NCBI RefSeq assembly: GCF_008330225.1 | Contig: NZ_CP042466.1 | Coordinates: 248,001-312,000, forward strand | Origin: Geobacter sp. FeAm09 | GTDB taxonomy: Bacteria > Desulfobacterota > Desulfuromonadia > Geobacterales > Pseudopelobacteraceae | Direction of reading: 5' to 3' | Length of the DNA: 64,000 bases | Part shown: positions 53,608 to 62,682 of the stretch, piece after piece | Position numbering within the stretch: position 1 is the first letter of the stretch | How the letters are laid out: every line of letters begins with the position of its first letter | The notes under the pieces: generated by a model | Databases searched by the model: none | Told to the model about the DNA's origin: nothing | The model's input: the letters and a program-made list of their open reading frames with translations, nothing else | Made by a program: the position numbers and the translations under genes

Positions 53608-54021
53608 ATGGAACGTACATTCGCCATCATCAAGCCGGACGCCGTCGAGCGCAAGCTGGCCGGAAAGATTCTGGACAGGATCGAGGCCAACGGCTTCGCC
53701 ATTCGCGGCATGAAGAAGATCAAGCTGACCAGGGAGCAGGCCGAAGGTTTCTACTACGTGCACAAGGAGCGCCCCTTCTTCAACGATCTGTGCGCCTTCA
53801 TGTCCCGCAGCCCGGTGATCGTGCTCTGCCTGGAGAAGGAAAACGCCATCGCCGACTGGCGCACCCTGATGGGCGCCACCAACCCGGCCAATGCCGAGGC
53901 GGGCACCATCCGCAAGGATTTCGCCATCAACATCGAGGAAAACTCGGCCCACGGTTCCGATGCTCCCGAAACGGCCGCTTTCGAGATCCCCTACTTCTTC
54001 AACGCCTTCGAACTGGTGTAG
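53608..54021 (+). CDS. ndk: Nucleoside-diphosphate kinase
   Basis: A 137-residue enzyme balancing NTP pools by gamma-phosphate transfer. N-terminal [13 protein letters not shown], the substrate loop [17 protein letters not shown] and the active-site pattern [13 protein letters not shown] with its histidine are diagnostic. GGAGGAAAC precedes ATG 53608. A promoter and a terminator enclose it, so it is a single-gene unit. Confidence 0.97.
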   Translation: MERTFAIIKPDAVERKLAGKILDRIEANGFAIRGMKKIKLTREQAEGFYYVHKERPFFNDLCAFMSRSPVIVLCLEKENAIADWRTLMGATNPANAEAGTIRKDFAINIEENSAHGSDAPETAAFEIPYFFNAFELV

Positions 54022-54046
54022 TCCCTTTTTTCCTGAAACCGACCGG

Positions 54047-54078
54047 AAAAGGCCCTTCGTTTGGAGGGCCTTTTTTTT
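54047..54078 (+). terminator. Terminator after ndk
   Basis: AAAAGGCCCT and AGGGCCTTTTTTTT with an eight-base loop. Confidence 0.9.
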
Positions 54079-54100
54079 ATGGCGAAAATCGTTTCGTTCC

Positions 54101-55240
54101 TCATGGTCCGGTCCTGATGATCCGCCGCGCCTCCGCCAGCGGATCCCCCGCCCCGTCCACCCAGTGGATGGCCACCCCGTTTTTCTCCATCCTGCGGAAC
54201 CAGGTCTCCTGGCGCTTGGCAAAGTCGTGGATGGCGCTGTTCAGTTTCTGGAACATGTCGTTGCGCGTCAGTTCTCCCCGCACCAGCATCCCCGCGTAAC
54301 GGTACTCCAGGCCATAGTAATCCAGGCGCTCCCAGGCGATCCCCCGGTCGTGGAGCCCCCGGACCTCCTCGATCATGCCGCTGCCCAGTCTCTGCCGCAG
54401 GCGTTCCGTAATCCTGCGTCGCAGTTCGGTCCGTTCCCAGCGGATGCCGATCACCAGGGGGCGGATGGCGGGGAGCGGCTCCGCCGCCGTTGTCCGGCTC
54501 CGTTCGTGGCGGGCGATCTCGATGGCGCGAATGGTGCGCCGCCGGTCCGCCAGATCGGTGCCGTTGTGCTGCTCCGGCCGCAATTCCCGCAGCATGGCCG
54601 CCAGTTCGGCGTCGCTCTGCGGGGCCAGCTCCGCCCGCAGGGCCGGGTCCTCGGGCACTTCCGCCAGCCGGTAGCCGCGCAGGGCCGCGTCCAGGTACAT
54701 GCCGGTGCCGCCGCACAGAAGCGGCAGGCGGCCGCGGGCGGTGATCGACTCGAACGCCTCGATGAACAGGCGCTGGAAGGCGAAGACGCTGAATTCCCCG
54801 CCGGCGTCCAGGATGTCGATCAGGTGAAAGGGGATCGTGCCGTACTCGTGCAGGTCCTTGCCGGAGCCGATGTCCATGCCCCGGAATACCTGACGCGAAT
54901 CGGCCGAGATGATCTCGCCGTTCAGTTCCCCCGCCAGGGCCACGGCCAGGCGGGTCTTGCCGGAGGCGGTCGGGCCAAGTACGGTAAGGAGGTTAAAGGC
55001 AGGTTGTTCAAAAACAGCCGTCTCGCCGCCATCCTCGAGCGCCCTCTCGTGCGGCGTAGCGCTGCGGTCCCTCACCCAATCCCTCTCCCCGGAGGGAGAG
55101 GGCACGGCATGCTCTCCCCCTCTGGGGGAGAGATAGAGAGGGGGCTGCCTCCTCGGGGCATTCTCCGGGTGCGACGATCCGGCTATTTTTGAACAACCTG
55201 GGTTTTTCGACAGGTTCCTGGGGAAGGGGGCGTCAGTCAT
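54101..55240 (-). CDS. miaA: tRNA dimethylallyltransferase MiaA with a repeat-encoded N-terminal insertion
   Basis: A 379-residue protein where about 310 is normal. It modifies A37 of tRNAs reading codons that begin with U. The P-loop GPTASGKT (about residue 92), [17 protein letters not shown] and [11 protein letters not shown] are intact. The first roughly 85 residues are not MiaA: after [13 protein letters not shown] they are the in-frame translation of repeat copy E ([11 protein letters not shown] to FEQP). The natural start may have been ATG 55240, which overlaps the uvrC stop by 8 bp. No other start codon lies between the repeat and the P-loop, so the insertion must be translated or the gene restarted internally. 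Confidence 0.9.
   Translation of the reverse strand: MTDAPFPRNLSKNPGCSKIAGSSHPENAPRRQPPLYLSPRGGEHAVPSPSGERDWVRDRSATPHERALEDGGETAVFEQPAFNLLTVLGPTASGKTRLAVALAGELNGEIISADSRQVFRGMDIGSGKDLHEYGTIPFHLIDILDAGGEFSVFAFQRLFIEAFESITARGRLPLLCGGTGMYLDAALRGYRLAEVPEDPALRAELAPQSDAELAAMLRELRPEQHNGTDLADRRRTIRAIEIARHERSRTTAAEPLPAIRPLVIGIRWERTELRRRITERLRQRLGSGMIEEVRGLHDRGIAWERLDYYGLEYRYAGMLVRGELTRNDMFQKLNSAIHDFAKRQETWFRRMEKNGVAIHWVDGAGDPLAEARRIIRTGP
55000..55200. repeat. Modular palindromic repeat, copy E, inside miaA
   Basis: It has the same outer ends as copies A-C. The core holds a different insert of two hairpins, CCCTCTCCCCGG.../GGGAGAGGG (55081-55102) and CTCTCCCCC.../GGGGGAGAG (about 55112-55132). The length is a multiple of three with the stated ends, and no stop occurs in the miaA frame. 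Confidence 0.9.
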
Positions 55241-57083
55241 TGGGCGGGTCCTCCCCGTGCAGCCCGGCGAAGACCGTGGCGGCGATGGTTGGGTTCATCC
55301 CCGCCACCGCGGCGATCTCCTCCACGCTTGCTTCCTTCAGCCGTTGCAGGCTGCCGAAGTGTCTGAGCAGGGCGGTGCGCCGTTTGGCGCCGATGCCGGG
55401 GATCTGCTCGATGCCCGAGGCGGTCCCCTCCTTGCCGCGCAGGGTGCGGTGATAGCCGATGGCAAAGCGGTGGGCCTCGTCGCGGATGGCCGCCAAGAGG
55501 AGCAGCGGTGCCGAGTTCTGGCGCAGCACCACCGGGTTCTTGCGTCCCGGCAGGAAGACCCGCTCGTCGCTCTTGCTGATGGTGGCCGCTGCCGCATCCC
55601 GGGCCGTACGGCTCTTAGCCAGGGATACCAGGTCGAAGCGCCCGGTCAGCCCCAGGCCGGCGACGATCTCCTGGGCCGCGTTCAACTGGCCGATGCCGCC
55701 GTCCACCACCACCAGGTCCGGGAGCCCTGCCTCCGCCACCTTCTCTTCGCGGAAGCGGCGGGAAAAAACCTCGGCCAGCATGGCGAAATCGTCCTGCCCC
55801 TGCACGTCACGGATGCGGTACCGGCGGTAGCGGGCCTTGTCCGGCCGGGCATCGGTGAAGGCGACGCCGCTCCCCACGGAGTGGCGCCCCTGGATGGTGG
55901 AGATGTCGTAGCATTCGATCCGGTGGGGGAGCCGCGTCAGGTGGAGCCGCTGCCGCAACTCCTCCAGCACCGCTTCCGCCGACGCGGCGGCCTCGTCCCG
56001 CTCGCGCAGGGCGGCCGCGGCGTTTTTGCCGGCCAAGTCCACCAATTCCCGCTTGAGGCCGCGCACGGGGCGGGCTATGGCGACCTTTTTCCCCCTGGCC
56101 TCACCCAGCAGTTCGGCCAGCGCCCCGGCCTCCTCGATTTCCAGGGGGAGCAGAATCTCCTCGGGGATGAAGGTTTCGCCGCCATAGAACTGGTGCAGGA
56201 ACGAGGCTACCCCCTCGGCATCGTCCAGTTCCCAGGTCAGGCTGAACAGGCGGCTGCCGCTCAGCACCCCGCCCCGGATGAACAGGAGCGCCACCTCCAG
56301 GCGCGTCCCGTCGCGGAAATACCCCACAACGTCGCTGTCCCCGCCCCCCCGCATGACCACCTTCTGCTTTTCCACCGTGACCTCGATGGAGCGGAGCAGG
56401 TTGCGCCAGCGGGCCGCCTCCTCGTAGCGCAGCGCCTCGGCCGCCTCGGCCATGCGCCGCCTGAACTCCGTCACCAGTTGTTTGCTCTTCCCCTCCAGAA
56501 ACAGGGCGGCGCCCTCCGCCAGGGCGGCATAGTCGGCCGCGGAGATCAGGCCGTGGCAGGGAGCGCTGCATTGGCCGATCTGGTGGTAGAGGCAGGGGCG
56601 CTTGCGGGCCATGCAGGCCTTGAGCGGGTAGTGGCGCAACGGGAACATGCGGGTGATCTGGCGGAGCACCTCCCGCGCCGCCGAGGCCGATGCGTAGGGG
56701 CCGAAGTAACGGGCGCCGTCGCGTGGCACCTTGCGCACGATGGAAAAGCGGGGAAACTCCTCCCGCGGGTCGAGGCGCAGGGAAAAATAGGTCTTGTCGT
56801 CCTTCAGGTCCAGGTTGTAACGGGGATGGTGCTGCTTGATGAGGGTGTTCTCCAGGAGCAGCGCCTCTTTTTCCGTGTCGGTGAGCATCACCTCGATGTC
56901 GGCCACCTTGGCCACCAGGAACTTGACGTGGTAGCGGCCGTCGCCGGTCGCGCCGAAATAGGTGCGCACCCGCTGGCGCAGGTTGCGGGCCTTGCCGATA
57001 TAGATGATCGCGCCCTTCCCGTCGCGCATCAGGTACACGCCGGGAGAGGTGGGCAGCTGCCGTATTTTGTCCTCAAGGCTCAT
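55233..57083 (-). CDS. uvrC: Excinuclease ABC subunit C
   Basis: A 616-residue nuclease that makes both incisions in nucleotide excision repair. The N-terminal GIY-YIG domain ([20 protein letters not shown]), a UVR motif near 200-235, an RNase H-like domain with [12 protein letters not shown], and a C-terminal tandem HhH ([18 protein letters not shown]) are all visible. Length is standard. It lies directly upstream of miaA with an 8-bp overlap, so the two are probably co-transcribed. Confidence 0.96.
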   Translation of the reverse strand: MSLEDKIRQLPTSPGVYLMRDGKGAIIYIGKARNLRQRVRTYFGATGDGRYHVKFLVAKVADIEVMLTDTEKEALLLENTLIKQHHPRYNLDLKDDKTYFSLRLDPREEFPRFSIVRKVPRDGARYFGPYASASAAREVLRQITRMFPLRHYPLKACMARKRPCLYHQIGQCSAPCHGLISAADYAALAEGAALFLEGKSKQLVTEFRRRMAEAAEALRYEEAARWRNLLRSIEVTVEKQKVVMRGGGDSDVVGYFRDGTRLEVALLFIRGGVLSGSRLFSLTWELDDAEGVASFLHQFYGGETFIPEEILLPLEIEEAGALAELLGEARGKKVAIARPVRGLKRELVDLAGKNAAAALRERDEAAASAEAVLEELRQRLHLTRLPHRIECYDISTIQGRHSVGSGVAFTDARPDKARYRRYRIRDVQGQDDFAMLAEVFSRRFREEKVAEAGLPDLVVVDGGIGQLNAAQEIVAGLGLTGRFDLVSLAKSRTARDAAAATISKSDERVFLPGRKNPVVLRQNSAPLLLLAAIRDEAHRFAIGYHRTLRGKEGTASGIEQIPGIGAKRRTALLRHFGSLQRLKEASVEEIAAVAGMNPTIAATVFAGLHGEDPPND

Positions 57084-57239
57084 GGCGCAATAGTACCGGC
57101 TTCTGCCCGGAATGAAAAGCCAATCGTTCGACAGGTTTTTGCATAAATATTGTGCATGCGCCCATTAAATAGGCATGGTGCGGGACCTGATACAAGTGCA
57201 AAACACATAATTACAGTATGTTGCCCAATCGATACGACA

Positions 57240-57255
57240 TGGAAACCATTTTGCA
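57240..57255 (+). promoter_or_regulatory. Candidate sigma-54 promoter of amt
   Basis: TGGAAACCATTTTGCA has GG (57241-57242) and GC (57253-57254) separated by exactly 10 bases, with T/TTTGCA flanks close to the RpoN consensus. Ammonium transporter genes are classic sigma-54/NtrC targets. The remaining 57084-57317 contains no gene. Confidence 0.6.
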
Positions 57256-57317
57256 TGCACCAGACAATTTGCCCAACGGCGGGCATATTTCACGAATACC
57301 AATGGGGGTAGTCGAGC

Positions 57318-58538
57318 ATGGAGACCATGTCAACGGTGACTGGCTTGAAGAGTAGCGGCGATGTACTTTTTCTGATGTTGGGGGCGGTGATGGTCTTTGC
57401 CATGCATGCCGGGTTTGCCTTCCTCGAGGTGGGCACGGTGCGCAAAAAGAACCAGGTCAACGCCTTTGTCAAGATCCTCACCGACTGGTCGGTTTCCACG
57501 ATCGTCTATTTCGTGATCGGCTTTCCGATCGCCTACGGCATCTCCTTTCTGAAGCCGGCTGAAGAGCTGCTGGGCAAGACCCAGGGGTACGACCTGGTGC
57601 ATTACTTCTTCCTGCTCTGTTTCGCCGCCTGCATCCCGGCCATCATCTCCGGCGGCATTGCGGAGCGGGCCAAGTTCTGGCCCCAGGTGACCGCCGGCGC
57701 CGTCTTCGCCGGGCTTTCCTATCCCCTGTTCGAGTCGTTCATCTGGGGCAAAAACAGCTCCCTGCTGCAGGGGATCTTCAAGGGCATCGGCGGGGCCGAA
57801 TTCCACGATTATGCCGGATCGGTGGTGGTGCACTCCATCGGCGGCTGGATCGCCCTGCCGGCCGTACTCGTCCTCGGCCCGCGCATGGGGCGCTACATCC
57901 AGGGCAAGTCCCATCCTCTGCCCATCAGCAACATTCCCTTTCTGGCGCTCGGCTCCTGGATACTGGCTGTCGGGTGGTTCGGCTTCAACGTCATGAGCGC
58001 CGGCAATCTGGAAAAGATCTCCGGCCTGGTGGCGGTCAATTCCCTGCTGGCCATGGTGGGAGGGGTGCTGGCGGCCCTGGTGGCGGGCAAGAACGACCCG
58101 GGCTTCGTCCATAACGGCGCCCTGGCCGGCCTGATCGCCGTCTGTGCCGGCAGCGACATCATGCACCCCCTGGCCGCCTTCGTGGTGGGGGGCGTCGCCT
58201 CGGTCATCTTTGTCTACGGTTTCCACTACGAGCAGGAAGTCCTGAAGATCGACGACGTTCTGGGGGTCTGGCCGCTGCACGGCGTGATCGGCTCGTGGGG
58301 CGGCATCGCCGCCGGCATCTTCGGGCAGAAGGCCCTGGGCGGCATGGGCGGGGTCACCTTCGTCTCCCAGCTTGCCGGCAGCCTTTCGGCCATCGTCTTC
58401 GCCCTGGCCAGCGGTTTTGTGGTCTACGGCATCCTCGGCAAGACTGTGGGTATCCGGCTTGACGCGGAGCAGGAATACGCCGGGGCCGACCTGTCCATCC
58501 ACAGTATCGGCGCCTATCCGGAGGAGCATGTCCGGTGA
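57318..58538 (+). CDS. amt: Ammonium transporter (Amt family)
   Basis: A 406-residue membrane protein with about 11 helices. It starts DVLFLMLGAVMVFAMHAGFAFLEVG, with AGSVVVHSIGGWIALPAV (pore histidine) and DDVLGVWPLHGVIGSWGGI (second pore histidine). It moves ammonium across the inner membrane for assimilation. No glnK gene is adjacent in the window, although the pair is often linked. A sigma-54 promoter candidate precedes it. Confidence 0.95.
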   Translation: METMSTVTGLKSSGDVLFLMLGAVMVFAMHAGFAFLEVGTVRKKNQVNAFVKILTDWSVSTIVYFVIGFPIAYGISFLKPAEELLGKTQGYDLVHYFFLLCFAACIPAIISGGIAERAKFWPQVTAGAVFAGLSYPLFESFIWGKNSSLLQGIFKGIGGAEFHDYAGSVVVHSIGGWIALPAVLVLGPRMGRYIQGKSHPLPISNIPFLALGSWILAVGWFGFNVMSAGNLEKISGLVAVNSLLAMVGGVLAALVAGKNDPGFVHNGALAGLIAVCAGSDIMHPLAAFVVGGVASVIFVYGFHYEQEVLKIDDVLGVWPLHGVIGSWGGIAAGIFGQKALGGMGGVTFVSQLAGSLSAIVFALASGFVVYGILGKTVGIRLDAEQEYAGADLSIHSIGAYPEEHVR

Positions 58539-58606
58539 CCGTCGGAACGCGTCCGGCTTTCCGGCGCACGGAGTTGCCTAACACATGGAAATAACCTTTT
58601 CTTTCG

Positions 58607-58635
58607 TTGACAAGGCCACGGAGAGATGCTATCTA
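58607..58635 (+). promoter_or_regulatory. Sigma-70 promoter of the coiled-coil protein gene
   Basis: TTGACA (58607-58612), a 17-bp spacer, TATCTA (58630-58635); the gene starts about 78 bp downstream. Confidence 0.65.
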
Positions 58636-58712
58636 AAAGGCATTTTACCTGACATTTCGCAGATCTCCGTGCGCCATTGCGCCGCGTGCTGGCCAAGAAG
58701 AGGTTACGTGCC

Positions 58713-61700
58713 GTGATTTTAATGAAATTTTGCCGCAATATTCTGTGTCGGCTTTTCCTCGTAGTGGCAATAATTTCAACGCTCATTGTCCCTCCCGGGT
58801 TCTGTCAGGAAACGGAAGACTCCCAGATTTTCATGTCTGGCTTCAACGCCTACCAGCAGAAAAACTATCCCGCCGCCATCAAAAGGATGAACGAGGTGCT
58901 GCAGAAGTACCCCGACTCCCCCCTGCGCGACATGGCCATCTTCTGGCTCTCCCGCTCCTACTACAAGAACGGCAATCTTCAGGATGCCGCCCGCTACATG
59001 TCCCGGTTCGCCAAAGAGTACCCCGATAATCCCCTGAGGGCGACCGTGGAGGACGAACTCCTCGCCTTGACGGCGCGCTATGACAAAGGGGAAACGATAC
59101 CGGCCGGCGAGGCGCCCGTGAAACAGGTGCAGGCGCCGAAGGTGAAACCGGAAGCCGCCCCGGCTGAAAAGGAGCGCCAGGCCGCCGAGAAGACGGAGCG
59201 GGAACAGCAGGGGAAAGAGCAAGCGGCCAAGGCCGAGCTTGCCAGGCAGCAGGCCGAGAAGGAACGCCTTGCCAGGCTGAAGGCCGATGAGGAGCGCCAG
59301 GCCGCCGAGAAGACGGAGCAGGAGCAACTGGCGAAAGAACAAGCGGCCAAGGCCGACCTTGCCAAGCAGCAGGCCGAACAGGAACGCCTTGCCAAGCTGA
59401 AGGCCGAGCAGGAGCGCATGGTCGCCGAAAAGGCCGAACAGGAGCGTTTGGCCAAGGAACAGGCGGCCAGGGAGCAACTCGCCCGGCAGCAAGCGGAAAA
59501 GGAACGTCTCGCCAAGCAGCAGGCCGATCAGGAACGCCAGGCTGCCGAGAAGGTGGAGCAGGAACGGCTGGCCAAGGAACAGGCTGCCAAGGCCGAGCTT
59601 GCCAAACAGCAGGCTGAAAAGGAACGCCTCGCCAGGCTGAAGGCCGAACAGGAGCGCCTGACCGCCGAGAGGGCCGAGCAGGAACGTTTGGCCAAGGAGC
59701 AGACTGCCAGGGAACAGCTCGCCAAGCAGCAGGCCGGAATGGAACGCCTTGCCAAGCAGAAGGCCGACCAGGAACGCATGGCGATCGAAAAGGCCGAAGA
59801 GGAAAAGCTGGCGCAGGAAAAGAGTGTTCAGGCCCGGGCCGTTCAGGAAAAACAGGCCGCCGAACAGGCTGAAATAATGCGCCTTGCCCGGGAAAAGGCA
59901 GAACAGAAGCGCCAGGCGGTCCAGAAGGCGGAGGAAGAGCGCACGAGCGCCGAACAGGCCGCCCGGCAGCGTCAGGCTGCGGTACAGGCCGAACGCGAAC
60001 TGCTGGCGGCGAAGAAGGCGGGGGAAGAACGGGCTGCCGCCGAGGCCGCCCGAACCGGACAGCAGGCCGCCGCCAGGGCGGAAGAGCAGCGCCAGGCACA
60101 AAATCGCCAGGCCGAGGAGCGGGCGCGTGCCGAAAAGGCGCTCCTGCGTGAAAAGGCCATTGCCCAGTACAAATCCATCATCGAAACCTACCCCGGCAGC
60201 AGCGCGGCCGTCACGGCAGCCGCCAAGCTGAAGGGATTGGGGGTTGCGGTCGCCCTGCCCCCCCAGGCCGCTGCGGTTGAGCGCCAGGAAAACGCCCAGG
60301 TCCTGAAGTTCGAAGTGGGACAGTACGTCGGCTTCGAGTTCAACCTGCTGGCTCAGCCCAAGGCCTACGAGGTCGCGCACCGGACCAGCATCCCGTTCGA
60401 GGTCATCAACCGGGGCAACGGTAGCGATTCCTTTGCGCTGGAATCGGCTTTCCCGGCCGAATTCAAGGCCGAGTTCGCGGCCGCCGGAGCACCTGAAAAG
60501 AATATCAGGGAAACGCCGAAGCTGGCTCCGGGCGAGGTGTTCCGGGGGGCGGTGAGCTTCGAGATCCCCGCCGCCAGCATCGATGGCCTGAAGATCACGC
60601 ATCCCGTCAAGGCCGCCTCCACCCTCATGGCCGAGGCGAGCCAGTCGCGCGAGATCGCCATGACCGCCTCGGCCCCGCTTCTGCGGGCCGTGCTGAAAGC
60701 GGATAAAACGCACCTCCTGCCAGGCGGGCAGGTCGCCTACCGGATCGTCGTCCTCAACATCGGCACCATGGCCGCCAAGGATGTCACCCTCAACCTGAAT
60801 TATCCCCCGCAGCTTGAGCCGCTCGATTATTCCGCCACCGGCTTCAAGCAGGGGATGAAGTCCGTGATGATCACCGACGGGCTGCAGATCAAGTCCGGGG
60901 AAAGTCGGGAGTTCAGCGTCGCTTTCCGCCTGAAGGACGATTCCCTGGCCGGCCAGGAGTTGATCACCCGTGCGGAATTGGTGAACAACCCGCTCCAGAC
61001 CACGGCGGTTTTCGTTTCCAATCTGGCCTCCGTCGATCCGCAGCATGGCGTCAAGGTGCGCACCGCTTCCGAGCGGCTGGTGGTCATCCCGGGCCAGACC
61101 ACGACGATTCCGTTCGTGGTGGCCAATACCGGCAACGTGGGCGAGAAATACCGCATAGCCTCGAACCTGAAGTCGGCCCCGGACATGGTCATCTACCACG
61201 ACATCAACCGCGACGGCATCCGCCAGGCGAATGAGCCGGCCATCACCGAGATCGGCCCGCTGGCGCCCAAGGAAGAGGCCGCCATCATTGTGGAGATCAA
61301 AACCCCGCGGAGCATCGGCGACGGGACGGAAGACAACGTGCAACTCACCTTCACGCCCGAAGGGGATGCGGCCCGGCCGGCCGTGGCCTCCGCCCACCTG
61401 TTCTACTCGCGTCCGGTGCTGAAGCTGGCTATCGCCGCCCGGGACGGCCGGCTCAAGCCGGGCGAGGTGGCGTCCTTCGACTTGGTCATCACCAATGGCG
61501 GCTCCAACCTGGCCCGGATCGTGGAACTTCAGAGCGCCTGGCCCGAACAGCTTGAACTGGTCGGCGCCGACCCCGCCAACAGTTCCGTCGCCAACGGGAA
61601 TATCCTCTGGAAGTTCAAGGAACTGGGCGCCGGAGAGAAGAAGGCCATCAAGGTCTCGTTCAGGGTCAAGCACGGCATCGGGGTCGGTACGAATATCCAG

Positions 61701-61748
61701 GTCAAGAACATCATGACCTATGAAGATCAACTGGGGAACAGGTACTGA
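58713..61748 (+). CDS. Large exported TPR/coiled-coil protein with tandem repeats
   Basis: About 1011 residues. A signal peptide (LFLVVAIISTLIVPPGFC, possible lipobox-like Cys) is followed by a TPR-like region (FNAYQQKNYPAAIKRMNEVLQKYP). About 350 residues of charged coiled coil follow, including five 40-residue tandem units (DNA 59160-59760). The C-terminal half (about 530-1011) has beta-sandwich repeats of DUF11/CARDB character, e.g. VLNIGTMAAKDVTLNL and VITNGGSNLARIVEL. The start is GTG 58713 (AAGAGG upstream) or ATG 58722. It is probably a structural envelope protein; no specific function can be given. The LysM gene follows by one base. Confidence 0.75.
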   Translation: MILMKFCRNILCRLFLVVAIISTLIVPPGFCQETEDSQIFMSGFNAYQQKNYPAAIKRMNEVLQKYPDSPLRDMAIFWLSRSYYKNGNLQDAARYMSRFAKEYPDNPLRATVEDELLALTARYDKGETIPAGEAPVKQVQAPKVKPEAAPAEKERQAAEKTEREQQGKEQAAKAELARQQAEKERLARLKADEERQAAEKTEQEQLAKEQAAKADLAKQQAEQERLAKLKAEQERMVAEKAEQERLAKEQAAREQLARQQAEKERLAKQQADQERQAAEKVEQERLAKEQAAKAELAKQQAEKERLARLKAEQERLTAERAEQERLAKEQTAREQLAKQQAGMERLAKQKADQERMAIEKAEEEKLAQEKSVQARAVQEKQAAEQAEIMRLAREKAEQKRQAVQKAEEERTSAEQAARQRQAAVQAERELLAAKKAGEERAAAEAARTGQQAAARAEEQRQAQNRQAEERARAEKALLREKAIAQYKSIIETYPGSSAAVTAAAKLKGLGVAVALPPQAAAVERQENAQVLKFEVGQYVGFEFNLLAQPKAYEVAHRTSIPFEVINRGNGSDSFALESAFPAEFKAEFAAAGAPEKNIRETPKLAPGEVFRGAVSFEIPAASIDGLKITHPVKAASTLMAEASQSREIAMTASAPLLRAVLKADKTHLLPGGQVAYRIVVLNIGTMAAKDVTLNLNYPPQLEPLDYSATGFKQGMKSVMITDGLQIKSGESREFSVAFRLKDDSLAGQELITRAELVNNPLQTTAVFVSNLASVDPQHGVKVRTASERLVVIPGQTTTIPFVVANTGNVGEKYRIASNLKSAPDMVIYHDINRDGIRQANEPAITEIGPLAPKEEAAIIVEIKTPRSIGDGTEDNVQLTFTPEGDAARPAVASAHLFYSRPVLKLAIAARDGRLKPGEVASFDLVITNGGSNLARIVELQSAWPEQLELVGADPANSSVANGNILWKFKELGAGEKKAIKVSFRVKHGIGVGTNIQVKNIMTYEDQLGNRY
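59160..59880 (+). repeat. 120-bp tandem repeats (240-bp paired units) in the coiled-coil gene
   Basis: The units begin at about 59160, 59280, 59400, 59520, 59640 and 59760, each 120 bp (40 codons), encoding KAxxERxxAEKxEQERLAKEQ-type heptads. Alternating units share AAKAxLAKQQ versus xAREQLAxQQ, so the true unit is an 80-residue pair. Confidence 0.88.
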
Positions 61749-61749
61749 T

Positions 61750-62571
61750 ATGGCGCGACGCCCATGGGGAACTGCTGTAGCAGCGCTGATTCTTTCACTT
61801 GCCGTCATTCCGGCCTGGGGTGAGCAGCAGTACCTCTACACGCCCAAGCCGGCCGGCCCGGAGGAACAGGGGCAGGCAAAGGACGGTATCCTGGTCCGCG
61901 AGGTGCCGGTGGAGAAGGGGGACACGCTCTCCGGCATCTCCCGCAGGTTCAGCGGCCACGGTTCCTACTATCCCCAGATACTGCTCTTCAATGATGTGAA
62001 AAACCCGAACCTCATCTACGCCGGCTCGACCCTCAGGGTCCCGGTGAGCGCGGGACAGGCGGCGGAAACTTCCGAGGCAAAACCGGCCCCCACGGCCGGG
62101 AAAAAGAGCGTCCGGCATGCCGGGAAAAAGGCTTCCCGCGCGGTTTTGCCCCCGTCCGCCGCGGTGCCGGCCAAGCGCAGGGCCACCGGCAAGGCCCCCG
62201 CGGGCGACCAGTCCATGGAGCTGTCCCCCAGCGACTTGAAACGGCTGGACAACGGAGCGGAGAAGAAGGCGGAGGCGCGGAAAAAGGCCGTGCCCGAGAC
62301 GCGCAAGCGTGCCGGGGAGGCGGTGCGGCAGAAGGCCGGGCAGCCGGTTGGCGGGGAGCGGGTGACCACGAACGCCCCATCTGTTCCGGCGGCCACGGGC
62401 GAGGATGCCAGCCAGAAACTCTTTTCCCAGGCGGTCAAGGCCTACCGCCAGGACGACTGCCGCGCGGCTCTGGAACTGTTCGACCGCTTCCTGACGACGA
62501 ACCCCAACTCCCCCTTGGCTGCCGACGCCAGTCTCTACAAGGCGGAGTGTTATCTGAAGCTCTCCAACTAG
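61750..62571 (+). CDS. Exported LysM-domain protein with C-terminal TPR-like segment
   Basis: A 273-residue protein with a signal peptide (GTAVAALILSLAVIPAWG). A LysM domain (EKGDTLSGISRRFSGHGSYY, then NPNLIYAGSTLRVP) can bind peptidoglycan. A long Lys/Ala/Pro-rich basic linker follows, with a C-terminal TPR-like piece (LFSQAVKAYRQDDCRAALELFDRFL). Its ATG starts two bases after the previous stop, so it is translated with the large coiled-coil protein and may act with it in the periplasm. Confidence 0.83.
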   Translation: MARRPWGTAVAALILSLAVIPAWGEQQYLYTPKPAGPEEQGQAKDGILVREVPVEKGDTLSGISRRFSGHGSYYPQILLFNDVKNPNLIYAGSTLRVPVSAGQAAETSEAKPAPTAGKKSVRHAGKKASRAVLPPSAAVPAKRRATGKAPAGDQSMELSPSDLKRLDNGAEKKAEARKKAVPETRKRAGEAVRQKAGQPVGGERVTTNAPSVPAATGEDASQKLFSQAVKAYRQDDCRAALELFDRFLTTNPNSPLAADASLYKAECYLKLSN

Positions 62572-62598
62572 CACCAGCGCCGCCTTTGGAACAAACAC

Positions 62599-62637
62599 AA
62601 ACCGCCGCCGGCTTCCCTGCCGGCGGCGGTTCTTTTT
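62599..62637 (+). terminator. Terminator after the LysM gene
   Basis: ACCGCCGCCGGC and GCCGGCGGCGGT around a six-base loop, then TCTTTTT. Confidence 0.88.
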
Positions 62638-62682
62638 GCACACCCTATCCCATCCCTTCCCGGTGGACTAACGCACGCCCCC

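Noticed and set aside
58776-61808. A 1010-codon minus-strand ORF opposite the coiled-coil protein
   Set aside because: Leu/Phe/Gly-rich repeats simply mirror the 120-bp tandem units of the plus-strand gene.
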